Source: JAAYAN01 sp964437215 (GTDB lineage Bacteria > Bacteroidota > Ignavibacteria > Ignavibacteriales > Melioribacteraceae). Taken from it: 17,816 nt of DNA. The translations under genes and the position numbers were made by a program. Location: the NCBI GenBank assembly GCA_964437215.1, contig CAYTFZ010000053.1, positions 1 through 17,816 of the forward strand, given 5' to 3'. This document shows, in pieces, positions 7,222 through 14,890 of this stretch. The number at the start of each line of letters is the position of its first letter. Within the stretch, counting starts at the first letter, position 1. The notes beneath the pieces were generated by a model. The model saw only the letters and a program-made list of their open reading frames with translations, searched no databases and was not told the origin of the DNA.

Positions 7222-8596
7222 ATTTTTCAATAAGGGTTTTAGCTAACATTTCGCCTATTTTATCGGCGCCGGTCTTATTAAAGTGTGTAAAATCGCTGTG
7301 CGCATACGCCGGTTTGTTTTTAACCCATTTTACCATCGAATTTTGTCCGCCCATTGCTTCAAATGTATTCCAGAAAGCAATATTTGTTTCCTTTGATATT
7401 TCTTTCTGCATATCAATCAAATCCTTAATTACAGGATCTGTTACAAATGCACTGCCTTTTTTTGCACTTTTATCGCTTACACCCATCATAATTATGCTTG
7501 TTTCGGGGAATGATTTTTTTAACAATTTTATTCCTTCGGAAAACTTTTTCTTAAAATCACTGTAATCCGATTTTTTCATTGCAACTGCATTAAGTCCGAA
7601 TTGAAGAACAATAAGCTTGTAGTTCTGTAATTTATTCAATTCTTTCAAACTATTTTCCGAAAGCTCCGAAAGAGCTGCTCCGGTGTTTCCGCGATATGGA
7701 TAATTGTCAATAATAATTCCGGAATTCGATTCTAAAGAAATTCCTGTAACCGTAAGCGACTCGGATGGCTTAAATTTAAATTCGGCTTTAACAGCGCTTT
7801 TATCCAGGTTTTTAACAGCCTCGGTAATTCCGGAAGCTTCTGTCAGATTTATATCTTCTTTATTTTTATCATTAATTGTAATTGTTACTTTCGATTTTCC
7901 GCTTCCGCTGAATAATATTTTTGCAACACTGAATTCGCTGCTGCTTTTATAATCTTTGCGCAGCTCGTAACTTGCAGTGCTGCCTTCGGATGGAATAAAA
8001 ACTTCGCCATTAAGACTGTAAGAATATTTTTTACTTTTTTTCCCGAATAAAGAAAATGTCTGCCAATCATCCGAAAATCTATGATTGCTTGTTAAACGGA
8101 ATTTTGTATCCATAGAAGTAACCGACAAAAATCCTACACCTTTCCCACCGAATTTCTGTTGCAATATTCTTCGGAATTCGGCAGTTACGTAATCCCCTTC
8201 AATTATGGAATCGCCTATATGGGCAATCCTTACAACAGATGAACCTGAATTTTTAAGCGCTTCTAAAAAATATTTCAGCTGATCTGTGTTCCCTTCAATT
8301 TTAACTTGTTTTATAAGTTCATCAATATTCTGATAACTGAAACCATTTTCATATAATTCAAGTTCAGGCATTATTCCTGCTTTTAAGATTAAAGGATTTT
8401 TAGCTTTTTCTGGAGGAACTATATTATTGCTTTCAATATCAACGTCAGGAAAATCGGAAAAAAGATTAAATCCTTTAATGCTCATTCCAAACACTTCGGC
8501 ATCTTCCGGAATATTGGAAATAGAAAAAAGCATTAAAACTGTAAGTAAAATTACATAAAACGGAAATCTGAATGTCCGGGAGTTTTCATTCTCCAT
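7202..8596 (-). CDS. Membrane-anchored SGNH/GDSL hydrolase with inserted beta domain (peptidoglycan/polysaccharide O-acetyl esterase or transferase)
   Basis: 464 residues. One N-terminal membrane segment (about 11-29) places the rest in the periplasm. Block I is RIAHIGDSIIEGD (123-135, nucleophile Ser130), followed by FGGKGVGF (149-156). Block II Gly is in YRGNTGA (301-307), block III is QFGLNAV (332-338, Asn336), and block V is DFTHF (435-439, Asp435 and His438). About 200 residues separate blocks I and III, far more than in minimal SGNH enzymes; the extra part (~160-295) is strand-rich and probably a carbohydrate-binding-like beta sandwich, an arrangement known from Ape1-type peptidoglycan O-acetylesterases. 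Its start shares one base with the stop of the coiled-coil gene (TAATG), and its end overlaps the MBOAT start. Whether it removes or transfers acetyl groups is open. Confidence 0.88.
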   Translation of the reverse strand: MENENSRTFRFPFYVILLTVLMLFSISNIPEDAEVFGMSIKGFNLFSDFPDVDIESNNIVPPEKAKNPLILKAGIMPELELYENGFSYQNIDELIKQVKIEGNTDQLKYFLEALKNSGSSVVRIAHIGDSIIEGDYVTAEFRRILQQKFGGKGVGFLSVTSMDTKFRLTSNHRFSDDWQTFSLFGKKSKKYSYSLNGEVFIPSEGSTASYELRKDYKSSSEFSVAKILFSGSGKSKVTITINDKNKEDINLTEASGITEAVKNLDKSAVKAEFKFKPSESLTVTGISLESNSGIIIDNYPYRGNTGAALSELSENSLKELNKLQNYKLIVLQFGLNAVAMKKSDYSDFKKKFSEGIKLLKKSFPETSIIMMGVSDKSAKKGSAFVTDPVIKDLIDMQKEISKETNIAFWNTFEAMGGQNSMVKWVKNKPAYAHSDFTHFNKTGADKIGEMLAKTLIEKYAEYTK

Positions 8597-10938
8597 TATT
8601 TCGAATCCTTATCGCCTTTTTTATTTTTAGTCTGTATTGTCTTTTCATTTGAAAGCAATTGAGAAACTTTCAGCTGCAGACTTTCTTTCTGCATTTCGTA
8701 GTTTGCAGTTTCGCTTTTTAATTCTTTCAAACGTTTTTCCGATTTTTTTATTTCTGTGCGTAAAGATTCCAGTGCCGATTCCATTTCTTTAATTTCCTTC
8801 CCGATGGTATTTCTGTTTTCTTCAGCATCGTGATAAGTCATTTTAATTTTCTCTGATATTTCCTTTAATTCCGATTCAAAAGCACCTTTTTTATTTTCAA
8901 GTTGATCGGCATCATTTCTTAAATCGGCAAGAAGTTTTCGGGCTTTTGTTTCTTTTTCTCCCAGTTTATCAATTTCGCTGTTTATATCTTCTTTTTCTTT
9001 TTTAAGATCATTTATTGCTCTTTCTGTGTTAAATATTTCCTTGTTCATTATATTTAACTGTCCGGCATGTTGGCTAATATTGGAATTCAGCTCATTCAGT
9101 TTCTGCTGATTTTCTTCGTAACTGTTGCGGCTTACGTTTATTTTTTCTTCCAGAATCTTAATTTCGTTTGTCTTGCCCGATATCAGCTCGTTCAAATTAT
9201 TAATCTGTTCGGATATGCTTGACTCAAGATTTTTAATTAAATCTTCAAGCTCCATTTTCCTGCTTTCAAGCTTTTGTAAATCAGCCGATAGGAAACTTGT
9301 TTTTACCGATAAATCGCTTTCTACTATATTTTTACTGCCAAGCGCTTCCAGTTCGTTTTCAATCTTAACTTTTTCGTTTTTTAAAGTCTCAATTTCAAGC
9401 TTGTTGTTTTCATTCTCTTTTCTACTGAAAATTAAAGCCGCTTCAATTTCCGATTTTTCATTCCTTAGATTAAATATTTCTTCAAGCAGATGTTCTTTTT
9501 TATTTGTCAGCTCAGCAAACTGCGAATCTTTTTCGCCTATTTGCGATATCAGTGCAGTAATTTCTTTTTCGATGTTGCTTTTAATATCTTCATTTACTGT
9601 AATTTTTTCCGAAAGTTTTTTTATTTCATCGGACTTTCTGTTTTCTTCATTTTTAAGATTTTCTATCCTATCGTTAAGATTTTTTTCTTCTTCTTTAAGT
9701 CTCTCTATTATTTTATCTAAATCTTTAGTTTCACCTGAAAATACAGTAGAATTTTCCTTTTGGAATTTAATTTTTTCTTCCAGTTCGTTCAAAATTCCTT
9801 TTTTCTTATCAATTTCAAGATCTAATTTATTTTCTTCCTGACGTAATTCTGCAAGCGATATTTCAAGTTCTGTTACACTTTCCTCAAGAAAATCTTTCTT
9901 TTCCTTAAGCCCTTCGTCAAGCATATCAGTGTTCACTTTACTAAATTCAATAGTCTCGGTTAAATTTTCAATTTCGCCCTGCAATCCGGTTTTCTTTTCG
10001 CTTAATTCACTTATTTCTTTTGCAAGTTCTTCACTTTCAGTCTTTAGATTTTCGATTTTTTCTTCTTCTTGAATTATACTTTCGCGCAGACTATCTAATT
10101 CGTTTGTTAAAGATTCCTTCTCTTTACTTTCAATTGTAAATTCATCTATTTCATCAAAAGTAATGGATTTTTTACTTTCTTCATCACTCAGTTTTTCCAT
10201 TTCTTTCTTAAGTGTATCAACACGTTCAATCAGTTCGGCTTCCTGATTTTTTAATTCATCTATCCGGTTGTTTGCTTCCTCCATTTGAAGCTGAATTCCG
10301 CTTGCAGCGCTTTCAGATTCTAAAGTCTGCTGGAAATTTAAATTCTCTATTTGCCTGTTCAAATCCTCTATCGAATTTTTTAAAGAACTGTTTTCTTCTA
10401 ACAATTCGGCTTCTTTTTTTTGCAGATTTTCAAGAAAATTATTTTTTTCTTCAATATCGTTTTTTAATTCTTCTATCTGATTGTTTATTTGATTTTCTTC
10501 GTCTTCTTCTTTTCCCGCTAATTTTGTTTCTGCTTCTTTTATCTGCTTATTCAGCGAGCCGAAAAGAATTCTTAACCGGCTTACTTCTTCGGCAAGAGTT
10601 TTTTGTTCTTCTCTTTGCTCGGTAAGCTTTTGTTCAATATCTTCCGATTCATCTTTAAGTCCGCTATTACCGTAACTGAAATTTTCATCTTTATTATTCT
10701 GATTAATTTGCTCCATCCCGGAAAACAATTTTTGTTTTTCTTCCTGAGCATTCTTTATCTCAAGTTTCAATTCTTTTTCTTCGCGGGATAACTGAGCAAT
10801 TTCTTTGCGGAGTTCGGTCAGTTTTGTTTCAAAATTTTCAACTGATTTTAATCTATTAATCTCATTTTTTAGTTCTTCGTTTTCCTGCTGAAGAATTTCA
10901 AATTCTTTTCCCGGTTTCGACCTTGAAAGAAGTCCCAT
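8596..10938 (-). CDS. Large cytoplasmic coiled-coil protein (780 residues), unknown function
   Basis: No enzyme domain, signal peptide or membrane segment is visible. After a short basic head (MGLLSRSKPGK) the chain is almost continuous heptad-like sequence rich in Glu, Lys, Leu, Ile and Asn, with repeated patterns such as EELKNEINRL and IEKEITALISQI, ending in a basic tail (KNKKGDKDSK). By eye there is one proline (residue 9) and no cysteine or tryptophan, consistent with a very long rod. SMC-like Walker motifs are absent, so it is not a condensin-type ATPase; similarity to SMC or myosin would come from composition. ATG with AGGAG upstream (TATAGGAGTG). It is the first gene of the operon with SGNH, MBOAT and DUF1287 and overlaps the SGNH start by one base, so a scaffold or cytoskeletal role in envelope modification is inferred. 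Confidence 0.85.
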   Translation of the reverse strand: MGLLSRSKPGKEFEILQQENEELKNEINRLKSVENFETKLTELRKEIAQLSREEKELKLEIKNAQEEKQKLFSGMEQINQNNKDENFSYGNSGLKDESEDIEQKLTEQREEQKTLAEEVSRLRILFGSLNKQIKEAETKLAGKEEDEENQINNQIEELKNDIEEKNNFLENLQKKEAELLEENSSLKNSIEDLNRQIENLNFQQTLESESAASGIQLQMEEANNRIDELKNQEAELIERVDTLKKEMEKLSDEESKKSITFDEIDEFTIESKEKESLTNELDSLRESIIQEEEKIENLKTESEELAKEISELSEKKTGLQGEIENLTETIEFSKVNTDMLDEGLKEKKDFLEESVTELEISLAELRQEENKLDLEIDKKKGILNELEEKIKFQKENSTVFSGETKDLDKIIERLKEEEKNLNDRIENLKNEENRKSDEIKKLSEKITVNEDIKSNIEKEITALISQIGEKDSQFAELTNKKEHLLEEIFNLRNEKSEIEAALIFSRKENENNKLEIETLKNEKVKIENELEALGSKNIVESDLSVKTSFLSADLQKLESRKMELEDLIKNLESSISEQINNLNELISGKTNEIKILEEKINVSRNSYEENQQKLNELNSNISQHAGQLNIMNKEIFNTERAINDLKKEKEDINSEIDKLGEKETKARKLLADLRNDADQLENKKGAFESELKEISEKIKMTYHDAEENRNTIGKEIKEMESALESLRTEIKKSEKRLKELKSETANYEMQKESLQLKVSQLLSNEKTIQTKNKKGDKDSK

Positions 10939-11077
10939 TTTTCAACACTCCTATATTTTTTAATATTCTTTCTTAAGATAAAAAATTAAAATTATATTCG
11001 TATATTTTTTTGGAGTTTAAAATAGAAAAATTTTAAATATTAAATACTTATTTCTTTAGACTGGCAACATAAAGAGA

Positions 11078-11413
11078 TTAATTCTGGAAAGATATACCCC
11101 TTCCGCGAATAAGATCCCGGAATTTTTCGTCGTCTTCAACTGTAAAAGCAATTCTTCTTCTTTTATTTTTCTCGAAAAGGAGATAAAGAAATTTGCGTTT
11201 CGAACGGAGGCTGTCGAATGGATACCAAGTTTTAAAATCATCTGTTCCCATAAGCTTAATTTCTTGGTCGAAAAATGTTTTTTTTATAACTTGGATTTTT
11301 TCTATGCGGCTTAATTTTATAATTTTTGAAGCAAATGTTGGAATATAATACTTCTTAAACAAGATATCGTCATCTGTTAATTTTATCAGATTATCCTCAT
11401 AGACTTGTTTCAT
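11078..11413 (-). CDS. Small hypothetical protein, possible bacterial PH-like domain
   Basis: 111 residues with no signal peptide or membrane segment. The layout is a run of short strands (DNLIKLTDDDILFKKYYIP, SKIIKLSRIEKIQVIKK), a central TDDFKTWYPFD (57-67), more strands (KFLYLLF, RIAFTVED) and a C-terminal helix (DEKFRDLIRGRG). A beta-barrel capped by one helix fits a bacterial pleckstrin-homology-like fold, and I have a general memory of similar proteins with this pattern; treat that as tentative. ATG preceded by AGGAATG. It lies 118 bases after rmlA and 139 bases before the coiled-coil gene on the same strand, so co-transcription with either is possible but not shown. Confidence 0.7.
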   Translation of the reverse strand: MKQVYEDNLIKLTDDDILFKKYYIPTFASKIIKLSRIEKIQVIKKTFFDQEIKLMGTDDFKTWYPFDSLRSKRKFLYLLFEKNKRRRIAFTVEDDEKFRDLIRGRGISFQN

Positions 11414-11531
11414 ATTGCATTCCTAAAATTTTCTATTATTGAAAGCAATATATTTTAATATTTCTACAAAAGCAAGCCTAACATTATGATTTAAAATACA
11501 CTGTTTACCTAAAATATTTAGCAAATCCTTA

Positions 11532-12395
11532 TTAAAGATTTTTCAGCACAGCTGTCAGATAATCTTTATATAATGATTTCGGTATAGATTTAAGCAATTC
11601 GTCGAACTGTTCTGCGTTAATAAATCCTTTTTTCAATGCTATTTCTTCAATGCAGGCAACTTTTAACCCCTGCCGGTCTTCAATAACCCCGAAAAAATTA
11701 CTTGCCTGAAGCAAAGATTCGGGTGTGCCCGTATCAAGCCATGCTACTCCGCGTCCGATTAAATTGACATTCAGTCGGCCTTGGTTTAAATATTCTTTAT
11801 TAACATCAGTAATCTCAAGCTCGTTTCTTCCGGAAGGTTTAAGATTTTTAGATATCTCTACTACAGTATTATCGTAAACATAAAGTCCGGGAACAGCAAA
11901 TTCAGACCTGGGATTTGCTGGTTTTTCTTCAATAGATAAAGCTTTGCCTTCGGAATTAAATTCAACAATTCCATATCGCTGAGGATCGTTAACACGATAG
12001 GCAAAAATAGTAGCTCCATCCGATTTCTGTAAAGCTTCGTAAAAGAAATTAAGTTTACCGTAAAAAATGTTATCGCCTAATATTAAAGTTACATTGTCGT
12101 TCCCAATAAATTTCTCGCCAATTATAAAAGCTTCTGCAATTCCTCTTGGTTCTTCCTGAAGGGCGTATTCAATATTAAGACCAATTTGATTGCCGTTACC
12201 AAATAATAGCTTGTATAACGGGATGGTTTCGCTGTTGGAAATAATAAGTATGTCTTTAATTCCGCCTAGCATTAAAATAGATAGCGGATAATATATCAAT
12301 GGTTTATCGTAGATTACAGTTAGTTGTTTACTATAAACTTTTGTAATGGGATACAAACGTGTTCCGGCGCCGCCGGCAAGAATTATTCCTTTCAT
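11532..12395 (-). CDS. rmlA: Glucose-1-phosphate thymidylyltransferase RmlA/RfbA
   Basis: Makes dTDP-glucose from glucose-1-phosphate and dTTP, the first step towards dTDP-rhamnose and other dTDP-sugars for surface polysaccharide. 287 residues, the usual length. The nucleotide-binding start GGAGTRLYPIT (8-18, Arg13) and Lys23 of SKQL are present, as are the metal-binding LGDNIFYG (106-113, Asp108), the sugar-binding EEKPANP (156-162, Lys158), RNELEITDVN (190-199) and GRGVAWLDTGT (214-224). An oddity is SKQLTVIYDKP where the family normally has SKQLLPVYDKP or SKQLLPIYDKP, so Leu-Pro became Thr-Val. No rmlB, rmlC or rmlD is in the window. Its strong AGGAG overlaps the stop of the upstream gene (TGAGGAGAAATG), indicating a two-gene operon. 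Confidence 0.95.
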   Translation of the reverse strand: MKGIILAGGAGTRLYPITKVYSKQLTVIYDKPLIYYPLSILMLGGIKDILIISNSETIPLYKLLFGNGNQIGLNIEYALQEEPRGIAEAFIIGEKFIGNDNVTLILGDNIFYGKLNFFYEALQKSDGATIFAYRVNDPQRYGIVEFNSEGKALSIEEKPANPRSEFAVPGLYVYDNTVVEISKNLKPSGRNELEITDVNKEYLNQGRLNVNLIGRGVAWLDTGTPESLLQASNFFGVIEDRQGLKVACIEEIALKKGFINAEQFDELLKSIPKSLYKDYLTAVLKNL

Positions 12396-12401
12396 TTCTC
12401 C

Positions 12402-13187
12402 TCAATCTATTGCTGTTATGTATGCTGATTTGATTATTTTTTCATTATCATTATATAATGTAATTTTATATTCACCTTTCTGTGGAAATTTTACCTTAAA
12501 AAAAGTATATCCCCATTCCTTTTTAGTCTTAAACTTCTTTGATGAAACAAATTCCGAAAAATCGCCGGTTTTTTCATTCTTTCTCCAAACATCAGCTAAA
12601 ACGTATTTTGTATTTAAAGGTTTGTCAGCTTTAATATAAACATATATTAACCCATCTTTTTGATCTAGCCGTGCATATTTAATAAAGTCAACAGGTTTTT
12701 CATCAAGAATTCTTTCGCATAAAATAATCTGAGTATCTTCGTAATATGTGCTGCTTACTTCAGTTTCATTTCCAATTCCAGAAGCAGCTTGCTTTACATT
12801 TATTTTAGCTTCCGCAATTTTTCTCCTTTCAGGAGTTTTGAAAGTAATTCGGTATTCGCCGGAATTTATAAATCTGTAATTATATTTTACAAAGTGCAAT
12901 TCATTAATATTTCGTAAAACCTTGCTTTCAAGAGGTTCATATTTGTTCCCATCCTTTATCTCAATATACAGATAAATTAACTCTCGCAATGATTTATGGT
13001 TTGTTAAAAGGATATTGAAATACTCCGGACCCTGCCGTAAAGTTATTTCCTCAATCGGGTTTACCGGATCACCTTTATCTGTTACATTATAACAAAAATA
13101 TATTTGCTGTGATAAGGCACTTCCGCTAAAAACAGAAATGAAAAATGAAAACAAAAAAATATTCTTAAGAATTTTTAATTTGGTCAT
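12402..13187 (-). CDS. Secreted protein of two tandem repeats, unknown function
   Basis: 261 residues from the ATG at 13185-13187. An upstream in-frame TTG at 13200-13202 would add five residues but has no better ribosome-binding site. A signal peptide (about 1-27, hydrophobic IFLFSFFISVF then SALSQ) directs export. The mature part looks like two diverged copies, about 29-131 and 154-259. Each starts with a strand containing a cysteine (IYFCYNV; IILCERI) and ends with a matching motif (SGEYRITF...KIAEAKINV; KGEYKITLY...KIIKSAYIT). These look like beta-sandwich or Ig-like units. No catalytic motif was seen. It stops 6 bases before rmlA, whose Shine-Dalgarno overlaps its TGA, so the two are translated from one message; this weakly hints at a surface-related role. 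Confidence 0.8.
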   Translation of the reverse strand: MTKLKILKNIFLFSFFISVFSGSALSQQIYFCYNVTDKGDPVNPIEEITLRQGPEYFNILLTNHKSLRELIYLYIEIKDGNKYEPLESKVLRNINELHFVKYNYRFINSGEYRITFKTPERRKIAEAKINVKQAASGIGNETEVSSTYYEDTQIILCERILDEKPVDFIKYARLDQKDGLIYVYIKADKPLNTKYVLADVWRKNEKTGDFSEFVSSKKFKTKKEWGYTFFKVKFPQKGEYKITLYNDNEKIIKSAYITAID

Positions 13188-13469
13188 AAATAAAATCAAC
13201 AAATTTTTAAATTAGGTTGTAAATTTAACAAATCATTACAAATAATCCTTAATAACATTTTTTATCGAAATTCTTAAATAAATTTTGCTTTAATTTAAAT
13301 GTGATAAAAATCAAAATAGAAAATAAATATTTTACACTTGCCTGTTAAAAACACTTAATTTTAATCACTTAGCGGAATTTACAATTCATATAAAATTTAT
13401 CAATTCAAAATCAACTTGAAATTGGCAGCGTTTAATATTAGATTTTCAGTTAAATTACGGAGTAATTAC
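13188..13469. other. Divergent intergenic region with promoters for both directions
   Basis: About 280 AT-rich bases between the secreted-protein gene (minus) and the TPR gene (plus). It must carry promoters for both operons. I could not assign convincing -35/-10 pairs; TTTACA at 13386-13391 and TATAAA at 13399-13404 are too close together to form one. No RNA gene or strong hairpin was recognised. Confidence 0.5.
13459..13462 (+). promoter_or_regulatory. Shine-Dalgarno GGAG setting the TTG start of the TPR gene
   Basis: GGAG lies 7 bases upstream of the in-frame TTG at 13470-13472, the normal distance. No comparable site precedes the other in-frame TTG at 13416, so this site favours the shorter protein. 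Confidence 0.65.
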
Positions 13470-14873
13470 TTGAGTTTTTCAGAAGAATATTATGATGATA
13501 GTCCCAATTTCCCTTCCGAAAGCGAAGATTTGCAGTCGAAAGTAGATATTTGCAAGGAATACGTTTCTGCCGGGCAAATTTATGCTTATCTTGATAATAT
13601 TGAAGAAACAATCCAGATGTGCATGGAATACGATTATAATTCGGATGGAATTTATCTGGTTGATGCAGTTTTGGAAATTGCTCCGTATAATAGCGAATTC
13701 TGGCAGTACAAAGGTATTTTACTTAATAATATTTTTGAATTCGAAGAAGCATATTTTTGCTTTAACAGAGCTTTATCGTTAAACCCAAGCGATGTAGAAT
13801 CTTTAATCAACAAATCGATTACTGAAGACAATCTTGGAATGACTGAAGAAGCAAAAGAGTCATTAAGAAAAGCTCTTGAACTTGAACCCAATAATGAAGA
13901 AGCTATTTATAATTTGGGAATAATCAAAATAAGACAAAATAATTATCGAGAAGCGGTTAACGATTTTAAGCGTGCTGTAGAAATTGATCCCGAATATTCG
14001 GAAGCTTGGTTTGAACTTGGTTTTTGTTACGAAAGCATTGAAAGATTTAATGAAGCTTTGAATGCGTACGATAAATTTCTTGAATTTGAGGCATATAACT
14101 CTGCCGGTTGGTATAACCGTGGAATAGTCCTTATAAGGATGGGAGATTTCCATGAAGCAATAAAAAGTTTTGAATTATCTTTAGCTATAAAAGATGATTT
14201 TACAAGCGCCTGGTTCAATTGCGGAATATGTTACGCCAACATAGGAAATTTTGAGCAGGCAAAATCAGCATTTAACAAAGCAGCTCAACTGGATGACGAA
14301 GATGAATCTATCTGGTACAATCTTGCCGAAATTTATCTTGAGTTAAAAGATTATAAAAATGCTCTTTCTTGCTTTAATAATGCAATAAAACTTGATGAAG
14401 AGTATTTTGAAGCACTTTTGGAAAGAGGTTATTGTCATCTGATGATGAAAAATAAAAAATTGGCATTTAAAGATTTATACGATGCACTTATCCTCATTAA
14501 TTCAGATTATAACGATTTTGAATTGCAAACGGATAAAGAAAAAAAATTGAGAGTATCTCTTATTCAAAACTCTATAAAAAAGAATCTTAAAAGTGCAGAA
14601 CTATGGGCTGAACTTGGTGAAGCTCATTTTGATGCAGGACAGTTAAACGAAAGCATAGAATCTTTTAATAAAGCACTTAAATTGAATAACAAAAACGCAA
14701 AAGCGCTTTACGGTAAAGCTAAAAGCGAATTATACGACGGAAGAATCAGCGAATCAGTATATAATTTCGGGAATGCCTTCCTTATAGATCAGGAATTGAA
14801 AAAAATATTCGAAAAAGAATTTCCTGACATTCTTTCATCCCGCTTATTTAACGAACTTATTTTCAATAATTGA
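13470..14873 (+). CDS. Tetratricopeptide repeat (TPR) protein
   Basis: 467 residues from the TTG at 13470, chosen because GGAG sits 7 bases before it; an earlier TTG at 13416 would add 18 residues. After an acidic head (SFSEEYYDDSPNFP) and ~60 helical residues come about ten TPR units from ~75 to ~440, with typical cores such as AIYNLGIIKIRQNNYREAV and EAWFELGFCYESIERFNEAL, most ending in a DP/EP-like turn. A linker (about FELQTDKEKKLRV onward) separates units eight and nine. The end FPDILSSRLFNELI is not TPR-like. There is no signal peptide, so it should be cytoplasmic, acting through protein-protein contacts; partners are unknown. It is first in an operon with aroE, which starts 17 bases after its TGA. 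Confidence 0.87.
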   Translation: MSFSEEYYDDSPNFPSESEDLQSKVDICKEYVSAGQIYAYLDNIEETIQMCMEYDYNSDGIYLVDAVLEIAPYNSEFWQYKGILLNNIFEFEEAYFCFNRALSLNPSDVESLINKSITEDNLGMTEEAKESLRKALELEPNNEEAIYNLGIIKIRQNNYREAVNDFKRAVEIDPEYSEAWFELGFCYESIERFNEALNAYDKFLEFEAYNSAGWYNRGIVLIRMGDFHEAIKSFELSLAIKDDFTSAWFNCGICYANIGNFEQAKSAFNKAAQLDDEDESIWYNLAEIYLELKDYKNALSCFNNAIKLDEEYFEALLERGYCHLMMKNKKLAFKDLYDALILINSDYNDFELQTDKEKKLRVSLIQNSIKKNLKSAELWAELGEAHFDAGQLNESIESFNKALKLNNKNAKALYGKAKSELYDGRISESVYNFGNAFLIDQELKKIFEKEFPDILSSRLFNELIFNN

Positions 14874-14880
14874 TTGAATC

Positions 14881-14884
14881 AGGA
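14881..14884 (+). promoter_or_regulatory. Shine-Dalgarno AGGA setting the aroE start
   Basis: AGGA is 6 bases upstream of the ATG at 14891. The longer reading from a TTG at 14870 would overlap the TPR stop and lacks such a site, so 14891 is preferred. Confidence 0.7.
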
Positions 14885-14890
14885 TTAACA

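Noticed and set aside
7206..7952. Plus-strand open frames of 119 and 82 residues
   Set aside because: Both are antisense to the SGNH hydrolase, whose catalytic blocks fix the coding strand.
9125..9841. 238-residue plus-strand open frame rich in Ser, Phe and Leu
   Set aside because: It is the mirror of the Glu/Lys-rich coiled-coil gene; the composition is what antisense of such codons gives.
8596..10938. SMC/condensin ATPase identity for the coiled-coil protein
   Set aside because: No Walker A, Walker B or signature motif and no globular head; similarity would be from composition only.
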